From contig NZ_JAPQFJ010000009.1 of assembly GCF_026738875.1 (NCBI RefSeq), positions 103,692 through 167,691 on the forward strand: a stretch of DNA of 64,000 nt, written 5' to 3'. The translations under genes were made by a program, and so were the position numbers. Origin of the DNA: Clostridium brassicae. GTDB lineage: Bacteria; Bacillota; Clostridia; Clostridiales; Clostridiaceae. How positions within the stretch are numbered: the first letter of the stretch is position 1; the number at the start of each line of letters is the position of its first letter. Of the stretch, positions 8,391 to 16,558 are shown piece after piece. A model generated the notes under the pieces. That model ran no database searches and was not told where the DNA came from. It worked only from the letters and a program-made list of their open reading frames with translations.

Positions 8391-9782
8391 ATGGAAATAA
8401 GCTTAACTGGATTGCACTATGTTTATTTAATATTTATATTGATAATCATAGTGGCAATGGTAAAGAAAAGAGATATATCATTATTGTGTATCTTGGGAAT
8501 ATTTATATTGGGACTACTAGGGACAGGCTCTTTATATAAATCTGTTATGGGAGTGTTTGATAGTTTTGTTTATGCTACAAGAGAACTAATGCCAACAATA
8601 CTTATAATTTCTGTAATAACTGCCATGAGTAATGTATTAGTTACTTCGGGCATAAATGAAGAAATGATATATCCATTTAGAAATATAATAAAATCTTATG
8701 GGGTAGCTTATTGGGTTATAGGATTAGTTATGATGACACTTTCATGGTTCTTTTGGCCTTCACCAGCAGTTGCTCTTATAGGCGCATTATTCTTGCCTAT
8801 AGCTAAAAAAGCTGGGCTTCCGGCTATGGGAGTGGCTGTGGCTATGAATTTATTTGGACATGGCATAGCGTTATCTAGTGACTATGTAATCCAAGCAGCT
8901 CCCAAGCTTACTGCAGATGCTGCTGGAATTGAAGTATCCAAGGTAATAAGTGCAAGTATTCCACTTACTATTGTTATGGGAGTAGTAACTACATTAGCTG
9001 CTTTTTACATGATAAGAAAAGATATTAAATCGGGGAAAATATTTATTGAAGGTGAAGTTGAAGAAATAGTAGAAAATAAACCTGAATGTTTAATTACTTC
9101 AGGAAAAGCTAGAAGATTTTTGGCTTTACTTATCTTTATCTTATTTGCCTTAGATATAGTTGTAATGTATGTTGCCAAGCTTCAAGGTGGGGGGGCAACT
9201 GCTATAATAGGTGGTACTGCTGTGTTCATATTAAGTTTAATTGCTATCTTAAGTTACAAAAAAAATTCTCTAGAGGAAATAACAAACCAATTAGTTAAAG
9301 GGCTTCAATTTGGATTTAAAATATTTGGAATAGTCATACCAGTAGCAGCTTTTTTCTATTTAGGGGATTCTACGTTTATTGACATATTTGGTAAAATACT
9401 TCCACAAGGTTCTAATGGTATAGTAAACGATTTAGGAGCTGCTCTTGCAAGTAAAGTTCCATTAAATGCTATAGTGGCATCCATTACATCGACTATAGTA
9501 GGAGCTATAACAGGATTAGATGGTTCTGGATTTTCTGGAATTTCTCTTGTAGGATCTATAGCTAGATTGTTTTCAACTGCAATAAATGGTGGAATTGAAA
9601 CTTTGACAGCACTAGGACAAATAGCTGGAATATGGGTTGGAGGAGGTACTATAGTGCCTTGGGCTTTAATCCCTGTGGCTGCAATATGTAATGTTGATGT
9701 CTTTGAATTAGCTAAAAGAAATTTAAAGCCAGTAGTATTGGGATTAACGGTTACGACTATTGTAGCTATGTTTCTTATATAA
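8391..9782 (+). CDS. multi-pass membrane transporter, substrate unknown
   Basis: A 463-residue integral membrane protein with about twelve hydrophobic segments and a charged cytoplasmic loop near residues 205-240 that splits it into two halves. The second half has glycine/serine-rich re-entrant-looking stretches (ITGLDGSGFSGISLVG and IAGIWVGGGTIVPWALIP). This layout resembles the ion-transporter superfamily of NhaC, gluconate and short-chain fatty acid permeases, but I cannot name the family securely. The start follows a GCGGAGG ribosome site. A hairpin with T-rich flank follows at the stop, so it is probably a single-gene unit. Confidence 0.75.
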   Translation: MEISLTGLHYVYLIFILIIIVAMVKKRDISLLCILGIFILGLLGTGSLYKSVMGVFDSFVYATRELMPTILIISVITAMSNVLVTSGINEEMIYPFRNIIKSYGVAYWVIGLVMMTLSWFFWPSPAVALIGALFLPIAKKAGLPAMGVAVAMNLFGHGIALSSDYVIQAAPKLTADAAGIEVSKVISASIPLTIVMGVVTTLAAFYMIRKDIKSGKIFIEGEVEEIVENKPECLITSGKARRFLALLIFILFALDIVVMYVAKLQGGGATAIIGGTAVFILSLIAILSYKKNSLEEITNQLVKGLQFGFKIFGIVIPVAAFFYLGDSTFIDIFGKILPQGSNGIVNDLGAALASKVPLNAIVASITSTIVGAITGLDGSGFSGISLVGSIARLFSTAINGGIETLTALGQIAGIWVGGGTIVPWALIPVAAICNVDVFELAKRNLKPVVLGLTVTTIVAMFLI

Positions 9783-9838
9783 GGCTATGTTTTAATAAAT
9801 TTTCATTATGATGAATTCAACAATTTAAAAACATAGCT
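9781..9838 (+). terminator. hairpin after transporter gene
   Basis: Arms GCTATGTTTT and AAAACATAGC flank an AT-rich loop of about 30 nt directly behind the transporter stop, followed by TTTAGG. The long loop makes it less certain as a terminator than others in the window. Confidence 0.5.
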
Positions 9839-9931
9839 TTAGGAATACTAAAGAAAGTTTTAAAAGAGTTTAAAAAACAACACTATTTTAAAATAGAATC
9901 TTGCATAAATATTATAATTTTAAAAGTTACT

Positions 9932-9979
9932 TAGTTTGCCTTATAATTCATAAGTAAAGATGAATTATAAGGCAAACTA
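9932..9979. repeat. perfect 20-bp inverted repeat upstream of ssrA
   Basis: Two perfectly complementary 20-nt arms (9932-9951 and 9960-9979) surround an 8-nt loop. There is no strong T-run on either side. The rest of the 9840-10115 spacer is AT-rich with no open frame I would defend. The repeat may be a bidirectional transcription stop or an RNA stability element. Confidence 0.6.
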
Positions 9980-10115
9980 TTACTATAATAATTTTAAACA
10001 TAGTTAATACATAAAATTTTACTGGACAGGTTATTATAAATAATGATAACTTTTCACCAATAGGAAACATATATGATAAATATAAAAAAATGAATTTATA
10101 TGTTGTAAAATCCTA

Positions 10116-10144
10116 TTGATAAGTTTAGGACTATGTTGTATTAT
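10116..10144 (+). promoter_or_regulatory. ssrA promoter
   Basis: TTGATA at 10116-10121 and TATTAT at 10139-10144 with a 17-bp spacer. This implies a 5' leader of roughly 95 nt that is removed when the mature tmRNA 5' end is made. Confidence 0.6.
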
Positions 10145-10247
10145 AATACTTGTCTTCACGATGGAAGGTTGACGGTTATAAAGATTAGTGTTAAAATTTA
10201 AGAACAAGCAAGCACTTAGATTACCTCAGAAATGTGGTATAACACAT

Positions 10248-10605
10248 GGGGGCGTATATGGCTTTCGACGGGGGTAAGTTGTGTTGCGGAAGCGAGTCGA
10301 GGGTTCCTGGGCCCGCGTTAAAAAACTGGGAATTAAATATAAACGCAGACGAAAATTACGCATTAGCAGCTTAGAATAGCTGCTCGTCCTACCTAAGAGT
10401 CCTACGGCTTGGGATAGGGCGCCAAATTAGTAGGGAAACGAGCCTAGCAAAGCTTTGAGCTAGGAACGGAATTTATGAAGCTACCGAAACTGGAATCCTG
10501 TCAGTAGGAGTCTAGAAGAGGGAAACTCTAAATTACTGACTGCACTCGGAGATGCCGCGGTGAGGCTGCTTTCGGACAGGGGTTCGACTCCCCTCGCCTC
10601 CACCA
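10248..10605 (+). ncRNA. ssrA: transfer-messenger RNA (tmRNA)
   Basis: The 358-nt tmRNA that rescues stalled ribosomes with SmpB. The 5' acceptor strand GGGGGCG (10248-10254) pairs with CGCCTCC (10595-10601), followed by an encoded ACCA. The TTTCGACGGGGG signature after the start and the GGTTCGACTCCC T-arm near the end are standard. The tag frame begins at GCA 10345 and reads ADENYALAA followed by TAG at 10372-10374, ending in the hydrophobic LAA recognised by ClpXP-type proteases. Confidence 0.98.
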
Positions 10606-10607
10606 AT

Positions 10608-10637
10608 AAATCCACGATAGAAATATCGTGGATTTTT
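10608..10637 (+). terminator. ssrA terminator
   Basis: A 12-bp perfect stem AAATCCACGATA / TATCGTGGATTT with a GAAA loop, then a T-run. It directly follows the CCA end of tmRNA. Confidence 0.9.
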
Positions 10638-10662
10638 ACCTTTATTTATTGACATGTCATTT

Positions 10663-11127
10663 TTACAATATTTCTAATACTTCTACTGCATATTTTTCTC
10701 CTGGAGCATCAACCTCAACTATATCTCCAACTTTTTTTTCGTATAATGCTTTTCCTAAATTTGATTCTATACTTATACACATATTTTCAGGGTCTGAATC
10801 CATAGTAGTTACTAATGTTATAATATCCTCATCTTCATCTTCTATAAATTTAACTTTAGCTTTACTGTTAATTCCTAATATTGATTTATCTATAGTTGTA
10901 TCATCTATTACAGTTGCTGTTGAGATCATAGTTAATAAATATTGAATTCTATTATCATTTTCTCTATAGTTTGCACAAGCTTCTTTATATTCTGCATTTT
11001 CTGATCTATCACCATGTGCAGCAGCTACTAATTTTTCCTTTGCTATTTCAGCTCTTTTTACGGTCATTCTATATTCTAATTCTTCTCTTAATTCTTTTAT
11101 ATTTTTTTCAGTTAGTGTATTATTCAT
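10663..11127 (-). CDS. GreA/GreB family transcription elongation factor-like protein
   Basis: A 154-residue Gre-type protein. The N-terminal half is a coiled coil bearing the GreA signature HGDRSENAEYKEA (residues about 39-51), the tip that in GreA carries the acidic residues stimulating transcript cleavage by RNA polymerase. The C-terminal half ends in the FKBP-like fold with NLGKALYEKKVGDIVEVDAPG. It would rescue backtracked RNA polymerase. The sequence departs from housekeeping GreA in the middle (an acidic EDEDED run), so it may be a second, specialised copy. The gene converges on ssrA. Confidence 0.88.
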   Translation of the reverse strand: MNNTLTEKNIKELREELEYRMTVKRAEIAKEKLVAAAHGDRSENAEYKEACANYRENDNRIQYLLTMISTATVIDDTTIDKSILGINSKAKVKFIEDEDEDIITLVTTMDSDPENMCISIESNLGKALYEKKVGDIVEVDAPGEKYAVEVLEIL

Positions 11128-11717
11128 AAAAAACTAAACCTCGATTCAAATATAGTATGTTAATATTATATAATATATAGAAAAAGAATAAAAGGTACTT
11201 AGTGGCTTTTAGTCAGAAAGACGACCTAAGCTAGTTAGAGATAAGAATGGGAAAATTGAGATATTAATGGATGAGGGACCAATTAACGATTATAAATAGG
11301 GTAGAGTTGAGGTAATGAAAAAGTTGAGACATTTTATTATGTAATTTAAACAAGGAGCTGGTTTAAGAAAAAGATCAATACAGATGAATTTCAAAGATTG
11401 ATTATATAAATTGTAGTTCGTAAGTAAAAGGTATTTATGAAATGCGTATTAAAAAAACACCAAAGATTGATAATGTAATTTACTAATAAATCCACAATAA
11501 TACTATGGATCAGTATTATTGTGGATTTTTTTAGTATAGGGTCATTGCAAAATTCAGGTCTAGATTGCATAATATATATTTTCAATATTATTACAAAAAA
11601 GCATAAATTTTTTGGAAGAAATATGTTACAATTGTACACATATGGTAATAAAATAAATTTTATACAAAATATGTGATTTGAATTATATAAAGATTATTTG
11701 TAAAGGAAGTGGATTGA
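11128..11717. other. intergenic region before the peptide cluster
   Basis: A 590-bp spacer without a convincing complete gene. A 28-codon open stretch at 11213-11296 has codon-like composition but no start and may be the tail of a decayed gene. A strong hairpin lies at 11488-11528. The segment 11580-11717 is AT-rich and must contain the promoter of the glycosyltransferase/NRPS operon, but I cannot fix a -35/-10 pair with normal spacing. Confidence 0.5.
11488..11533 (+). terminator. strong intrinsic terminator upstream of the NRPS operon
   Basis: A 17-bp perfect stem (11488-11504 with 11512-11528) around a 7-nt loop, followed by a T-run. It has no complete gene immediately upstream, so it either ends a lost gene or insulates the biosynthetic operon. 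Its outer six bases match those of the ssrA terminator. Confidence 0.85.
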
Positions 11718-13076
11718 GTGGCCAATATACTACTTATTACTCAAGGAACAGGGGGGGATGTTAAACCATTCATTAAGATGGGAAGAATATTAAAAAATAT
11801 AGGCCATGCTGTGTTAATTTTGACTCATTATATATATGAAAAAGAAGTAAAAATAAACGGTTTAGATTTTGGAGCTATTGATACTTATGAGGAATATAAA
11901 GAAAAGAATGACAAGCTGACTAATTTGTCAGATGCTATGAAAGAATCAAAGCAGTATATTGAATTTAATAGAAAATATTGTGGTTCTGATAGAACATATA
12001 AAGAGTATACGATTATAAGTCAATACTGCAAAAGAGAAGATACTATTATTATATTTAGACATCGTTTTAGTTTAGCAGGATTGCTAGTTGCTGAAAAATA
12101 TGGATTACCTGTTGCTTCTGTTTTTCTTGCACCTAATTATATTCAACATTTGGAATTACATGAGGAGCTTATTGGTGAAGTAATGAAGAATGAAATGAAT
12201 ATTGTAAGAAATAAGATAGGCTTAAGTGATATAAGCAATTGGACAGAGTGGATGTGTTCACCAAAATTAAAAATAGCATTGTGGCCAAAGTGGTATGCCA
12301 AAGAGGAAACTGAGAGTATTAAGGGTATGATTGCTATTGGTTTTCCTGAAAATAAGTATGAAAGCACTGATGAAATACCAAAACAAGTTAAAGAGTTTTT
12401 AAAAGGTGGAAAGAAAACAGCCATTATAACTGCAGGTACAAGCAATGCGATTAATCCAAATTTCTATAAAATTGCAGCAGAATCTTGTAAATGTGCTAAT
12501 ATAAATGGAATTTTAGTTACAGCTTTTGAAGAGTTTACACCAAGAAGATTATCTTCTAACATATTAAGGTTGCGAGAAGCTCCTATAAAAAGAATTTTAC
12601 CATATGTTAATGTAGTTATTCATCATGGAGGTATAGGAACCTCTAGTGAAGCATTATCTTGTGGAACTCCACAATTGATTATGGCTCATTTAGCAGATCG
12701 CCCTGATAATGCAGCTAGGCTAAAAAAAATTGGTGTTGCAAAGGTGTTTCCAGAAATAAATTGGAAGATAGATTTAATTGGAAAATCTCTAAAAGAAATA
12801 ATTTATGATGAATCCTTATCATTATCCTGTAAAAAATTATCAGAAAAAATAAATAAAGATAATATAGAAGAGGAATTGAATCTAATCATAAAAGAATTTT
12901 TAAAAAATAAGGAAAAGTATAAAGCTAATAATTTATATAAAGTTAAAAATAATACATTAAGTAATAAGAATACTAAGGAAAAAGTTGTTTCTAGTAATAA
13001 AGTTTCATTAGATTATATTCCAGAAAAAAAGAAAAGAATGTTAATGGGGTTATTAATGAGAAAATGTAAGAACTAA
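11718..13076 (+). CDS. GT1-family glycosyltransferase (first of pair)
   Basis: A 452-residue GT-B fold glycosyltransferase of the UDP/TDP-sugar type used on natural products. The N-terminal acceptor domain starts ANILLITQGTGGDVKPF. The C-terminal donor domain has the diagnostic VVIHHGGIGTSSEALSCGTPQL block and DRPDNAARL (residues about 305-340). A lysine/asparagine-rich tail of about 60 residues follows the catalytic domain. It starts with GTG after AAGGAAG and is the first gene of the NRPS operon, with the second glycosyltransferase 21 bp downstream. Position suggests sugar transfer to the peptide product. The sugar and acceptor are unknown. Confidence 0.87.
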   Translation: MANILLITQGTGGDVKPFIKMGRILKNIGHAVLILTHYIYEKEVKINGLDFGAIDTYEEYKEKNDKLTNLSDAMKESKQYIEFNRKYCGSDRTYKEYTIISQYCKREDTIIIFRHRFSLAGLLVAEKYGLPVASVFLAPNYIQHLELHEELIGEVMKNEMNIVRNKIGLSDISNWTEWMCSPKLKIALWPKWYAKEETESIKGMIAIGFPENKYESTDEIPKQVKEFLKGGKKTAIITAGTSNAINPNFYKIAAESCKCANINGILVTAFEEFTPRRLSSNILRLREAPIKRILPYVNVVIHHGGIGTSSEALSCGTPQLIMAHLADRPDNAARLKKIGVAKVFPEINWKIDLIGKSLKEIIYDESLSLSCKKLSEKINKDNIEEELNLIIKEFLKNKEKYKANNLYKVKNNTLSNKNTKEKVVSSNKVSLDYIPEKKKRMLMGLLMRKCKN

Positions 13077-13097
13077 TAAGTTCATGGAGGATAAGAA

Positions 13098-14468
13098 GTG
13101 GCAAATATAATTATTACTACACATTGGAGTGATGGAGATGTACTTCCATTTTTGCATATTGGAAAATACCTTAAGAAGAAAGGGCATGATATAACAATAT
13201 TTACTCATTGTTGTTATGAGAAAAGGATAAAAGAAGAAGGGATTAATTTTGTTCCTTGGGATAATTGGAATGAGTGTGAAAATTTATTTAATGATTTAGT
13301 GAGTTGCTCAGATATAGTAGCATCAAATGAAGAAATTCAAGTTTTTAGAGATAAGTATGAAAGTGCTAGTGTAAGAATTAAAGAATATCAATTATTAAAA
13401 CCGTATTGTGAAAGAAAAGATACCATTTTACTAGCTAAAAGCAGATCAAGTATAGCTGCTTTACTTATAGCTGAAAAGTTAAAGATTCCTTTAATTTGGG
13501 TATATATGAATCCTTATGAATATGAAAGTAGTAAAAGTTTTAATAGTATAAATAGAGAAAAATTATGTGAAGAGGCTAATAAATTAAGAAAGAAAATGGG
13601 ATTAAAATCTATAGAAAGTTTGTTTTCTTGGCAGTGTTGCCCTAAAGGGAAAATAGGTTTGTGGCCCAACTGGTATAAAAGTGACATGGTAAATGAACCA
13701 GAGGATATTAATTTAGTTGGTTTTCCTTTAGAGCCTTTAAATAGAAGAAAAAATTTATCTATATCAATTACATTGAAGGATATATTACTGGAAAATCCAG
13801 CTCCAATAATAATATCTGGCGGATCAAGCAAGAAAATTAAAAAAGAGTTTTATAAAATTGCCATTAAATCCTGTTCTAATTTAGGAAGAAACGTTATTGT
13901 AGCAACGAAATATAAGGAACTATTACCAGATATAATACCTTCAAATGTATATGTATTTGATTATATTCCTTTACATGAGTCTTTAGCTTATGCAAGTCTT
14001 ATTATTCATCATGGTGGTATTGGAACAGTCAGTAATGCTATTAATGCTGGAGTACCACAGCTTGTACTAGCAGATTGTTTAGATAGACCACTAAATGGAT
14101 CAATAGTGAAAAAAATCGGATTAGGGGATTATTTACTTCCTATAATGTGGAATGAAGAAAATCTTATAAAAAGTATTAACAATCTTTTAAGTTCAGATTA
14201 TAAGAAGAAGTGTACTAGATTTGTAGAAGAGCACAAAGAAGAAAATACTTTTCAAAATATAAGCAAGATAATAGAAAGTGTTAAGGAAGATGAAGAATAT
14301 ATTATTAGTTATGAAACTATAAAAGTTTGTTCCAGGAAAATCAATCATTATGTTAATGATAAAAAAGAAAAAAATAATAATTTAAATTCATTACCAAAGG
14401 ATATGAAAAAGTATTTGTTGGAAAAAATTAAAAAAGAAAAAATTTTAAATAAAGTGGAAAGAGGATAA
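13098..14468 (+). CDS. GT1-family glycosyltransferase (second of pair)
   Basis: A 456-residue relative of the preceding protein with the same architecture: N-terminal ANIIITTHWSDGDVLPF, donor-site block IIHHGGIGTVSNAINAGVPQL and DRPLNGSIV, and a basic C-terminal tail. Shared landmarks such as a GLWPNWY/ALWPKWY segment suggest an old tandem duplication, but the two have diverged too far to be redundant copies. GTG start after GGAGG. The NRPS starter gene begins 4 nt after its stop. Two different transferases suggest either a disaccharide or two glycosylation sites on the product. Confidence 0.87.
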   Translation: MANIIITTHWSDGDVLPFLHIGKYLKKKGHDITIFTHCCYEKRIKEEGINFVPWDNWNECENLFNDLVSCSDIVASNEEIQVFRDKYESASVRIKEYQLLKPYCERKDTILLAKSRSSIAALLIAEKLKIPLIWVYMNPYEYESSKSFNSINREKLCEEANKLRKKMGLKSIESLFSWQCCPKGKIGLWPNWYKSDMVNEPEDINLVGFPLEPLNRRKNLSISITLKDILLENPAPIIISGGSSKKIKKEFYKIAIKSCSNLGRNVIVATKYKELLPDIIPSNVYVFDYIPLHESLAYASLIIHHGGIGTVSNAINAGVPQLVLADCLDRPLNGSIVKKIGLGDYLLPIMWNEENLIKSINNLLSSDYKKKCTRFVEEHKEENTFQNISKIIESVKEDEEYIISYETIKVCSRKINHYVNDKKEKNNNLNSLPKDMKKYLLEKIKKEKILNKVERG

Positions 14469-14472
14469 TAAA

Positions 14473-16410
14473 ATGAATGATACTATTGCAAAATGTTCAA
14501 ACAAGAAAACAATGATAGAGAGCTTTGAAAACTCTATAAATGAAATTCAAGTTATAACAAAAGATGAAGAAGATTTAATATTAAAGAAGTTTAATGGCAC
14601 ATATGTAGAATATGATAAAGAAAAAACATTAGTAGATATATTTGAAGAACAAGTAGAAAAGACACCAGATAATATTGCTGTTGTATTCGAAAATGAAGAG
14701 ATAACATATAAAGAACTTAATGAAAGATCTAATTCATTAGCTAGAGGTTTGAGAGAAAAAGGTGTAGGACCAGAATATATTGTAGGTATAATGGCAAAGC
14801 GTTCTATAAATATGATAGTAGGAATAATGGCAGTTTTAAAAGCAGGGGGAGCATATCTACCTATAGATCCGGAATATCCAGAAAGCAGAATAGAGTATAT
14901 ATTGAATAATAGTCAATCAAAAATAATATTAATACAAGGAAAATTTAAAGAAAAGATAAAGCAGAAAATAGTTATATGTGATTTAGAGGATGAAGAATTA
15001 TATAAATATAACAATAATAATTTGAGCAAAGTCTCTAGTGAAAATAATTTAGCATATGTAATATATACATCTGGAACTACTGGAAAGCCTAAAGGAGTTA
15101 TGATAGAGAATAAAGCAATAGTTAACTATGTTTTATATGCTAAAGAACAGTATTTAAATGAAGAAAATATGTGTATGCCGCTTTACACATCAGTATCATT
15201 TGATTTAACTATAACGTCTATTTTTACTCCATTGATAAGTGGAAATAAAATAATTATATATAAAGATAAAGATATTGATATATTAATGAAAAAAGTATTT
15301 CAGTCAGATAAAAATGCAGTTATAAAAGTAACACCTGCACATTTAAGTTTATTAAAAGATATGTCTAATGTTAACAAAGGCATTAAAAAAATTATTGTAG
15401 GGGGAGAGGAATTAAAGGAAGAATTATCAAAAGACATAAGTAATATATTCTGTAACGAGATAGAGATAATAAATGAATATGGACCTACAGAAGCAACTGT
15501 CGGATGTATAATGCACAAATACAATTATACAAAAAAATATAATAATACAGTGCTTATAGGTAAACCAATAAATAATTTTCACATTTATATTGTAAATACG
15601 AAAAATAGTATGGTTCCTATAGGAGCCATAGGAGAAATTTGTATAAGCGGCGATGGTCTTGCAAGAGGATATTTAAATGATGAGAAGTTAACAGAAGAGA
15701 AATTTGTGGACAACCCATATGAACAAGGAAAGAAAATGTATAAAACAGGAGACTTAGCAAGGTGGCTGCCAAATGGTAATGTGGAATACTTAGGAAGAAT
15801 CGATGAGCAAGTTAAGATTAGAGGGTTTAGAATTGAACTTGGAGAGATTGACAGTGTTATCAGAAGAATAGATGATGTAAAAGATGTTGCAGTAATAGTT
15901 AGAGAAAATAATATTGGGGAAAATGAAATTAATGCTTATATTATTTCTGAAGATTCATCAATTATCAAAACAGTAAGAGAAGAGCTTAAGCTGTATTTAC
16001 CTGAATATATGATTCCAGGAAAAATGATGATAATTGATGGCTTCCCATTAACATCAAATGGAAAATTAGATAAAAAAGCATTGCCTGAAATTAAAGAGGT
16101 AAGTGGTGAAACTACTTATAGTGCACCAACTAATCCATTAGAAGAGGAAATAGTTGATTTATGGAGAAAAATGTTAGACATTGATATGATAGGAATCGAT
16201 GATAATTTTCTTGAAGTAGGCGGACATTCATTAATTGCTACTAAAATGGTTTATAAAATTAATGAAATTTATGATATTGATTTATCTCTAGTAGAGTTTC
16301 TTACAAATGGATTAACTGTAAGAACCTTATCAGAACTTGTTGAAGAAAAATTATTTAATTCAATCACCGAAGAGGAACTTGCGTGTATGTTAAAAGAAAT
16401 TGAAGATTAA
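14473..16410 (+). CDS. NRPS starter protein, adenylation-thiolation (A-T), predicted Asn
   Basis: A 645-residue nonribosomal peptide synthetase of one A and one T domain. A-domain motifs include LKAGGAYLPIDPEYP, YTSGTTGKPKG (about residue 200), EYGPTEA, GDLARWLPNG and the lysine motif NGKLDKKALP. The carrier site is GGHSL near residue 587. Aligned by eye to the GrsA pocket, the specificity code is D-L-T-K-I-G-E-V-G-K, one residue from the known Asn code DLTKLGEVGK. The first 45 residues match the tail of a condensation domain, so the protein looks derived from a module that lost its C domain. It probably loads residue 1. No acylating starter domain is present. Confidence 0.9.
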   Translation: MNDTIAKCSNKKTMIESFENSINEIQVITKDEEDLILKKFNGTYVEYDKEKTLVDIFEEQVEKTPDNIAVVFENEEITYKELNERSNSLARGLREKGVGPEYIVGIMAKRSINMIVGIMAVLKAGGAYLPIDPEYPESRIEYILNNSQSKIILIQGKFKEKIKQKIVICDLEDEELYKYNNNNLSKVSSENNLAYVIYTSGTTGKPKGVMIENKAIVNYVLYAKEQYLNEENMCMPLYTSVSFDLTITSIFTPLISGNKIIIYKDKDIDILMKKVFQSDKNAVIKVTPAHLSLLKDMSNVNKGIKKIIVGGEELKEELSKDISNIFCNEIEIINEYGPTEATVGCIMHKYNYTKKYNNTVLIGKPINNFHIYIVNTKNSMVPIGAIGEICISGDGLARGYLNDEKLTEEKFVDNPYEQGKKMYKTGDLARWLPNGNVEYLGRIDEQVKIRGFRIELGEIDSVIRRIDDVKDVAVIVRENNIGENEINAYIISEDSSIIKTVREELKLYLPEYMIPGKMMIIDGFPLTSNGKLDKKALPEIKEVSGETTYSAPTNPLEEEIVDLWRKMLDIDMIGIDDNFLEVGGHSLIATKMVYKINEIYDIDLSLVEFLTNGLTVRTLSELVEEKLFNSITEEELACMLKEIED

Positions 16411-16558
16411 TTCTAAGGTTTTATTTATTAGCTAAACAGATTACAGTTACATGATATACCTTAATCTTAGAGTTTATCGTTAAAAATCAAGATATGTTTT
16501 TTTTGAAGTGCAATGTTCATATAAAATAACAGGTTAGATTTACTATTTGGGGGGATAA

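Noticed and set aside
11391..11639. 82-codon minus-strand open frame before the NRPS operon
   Set aside because: No ribosome site, strongly biased AT-rich translation, and it spans a strong terminator hairpin.
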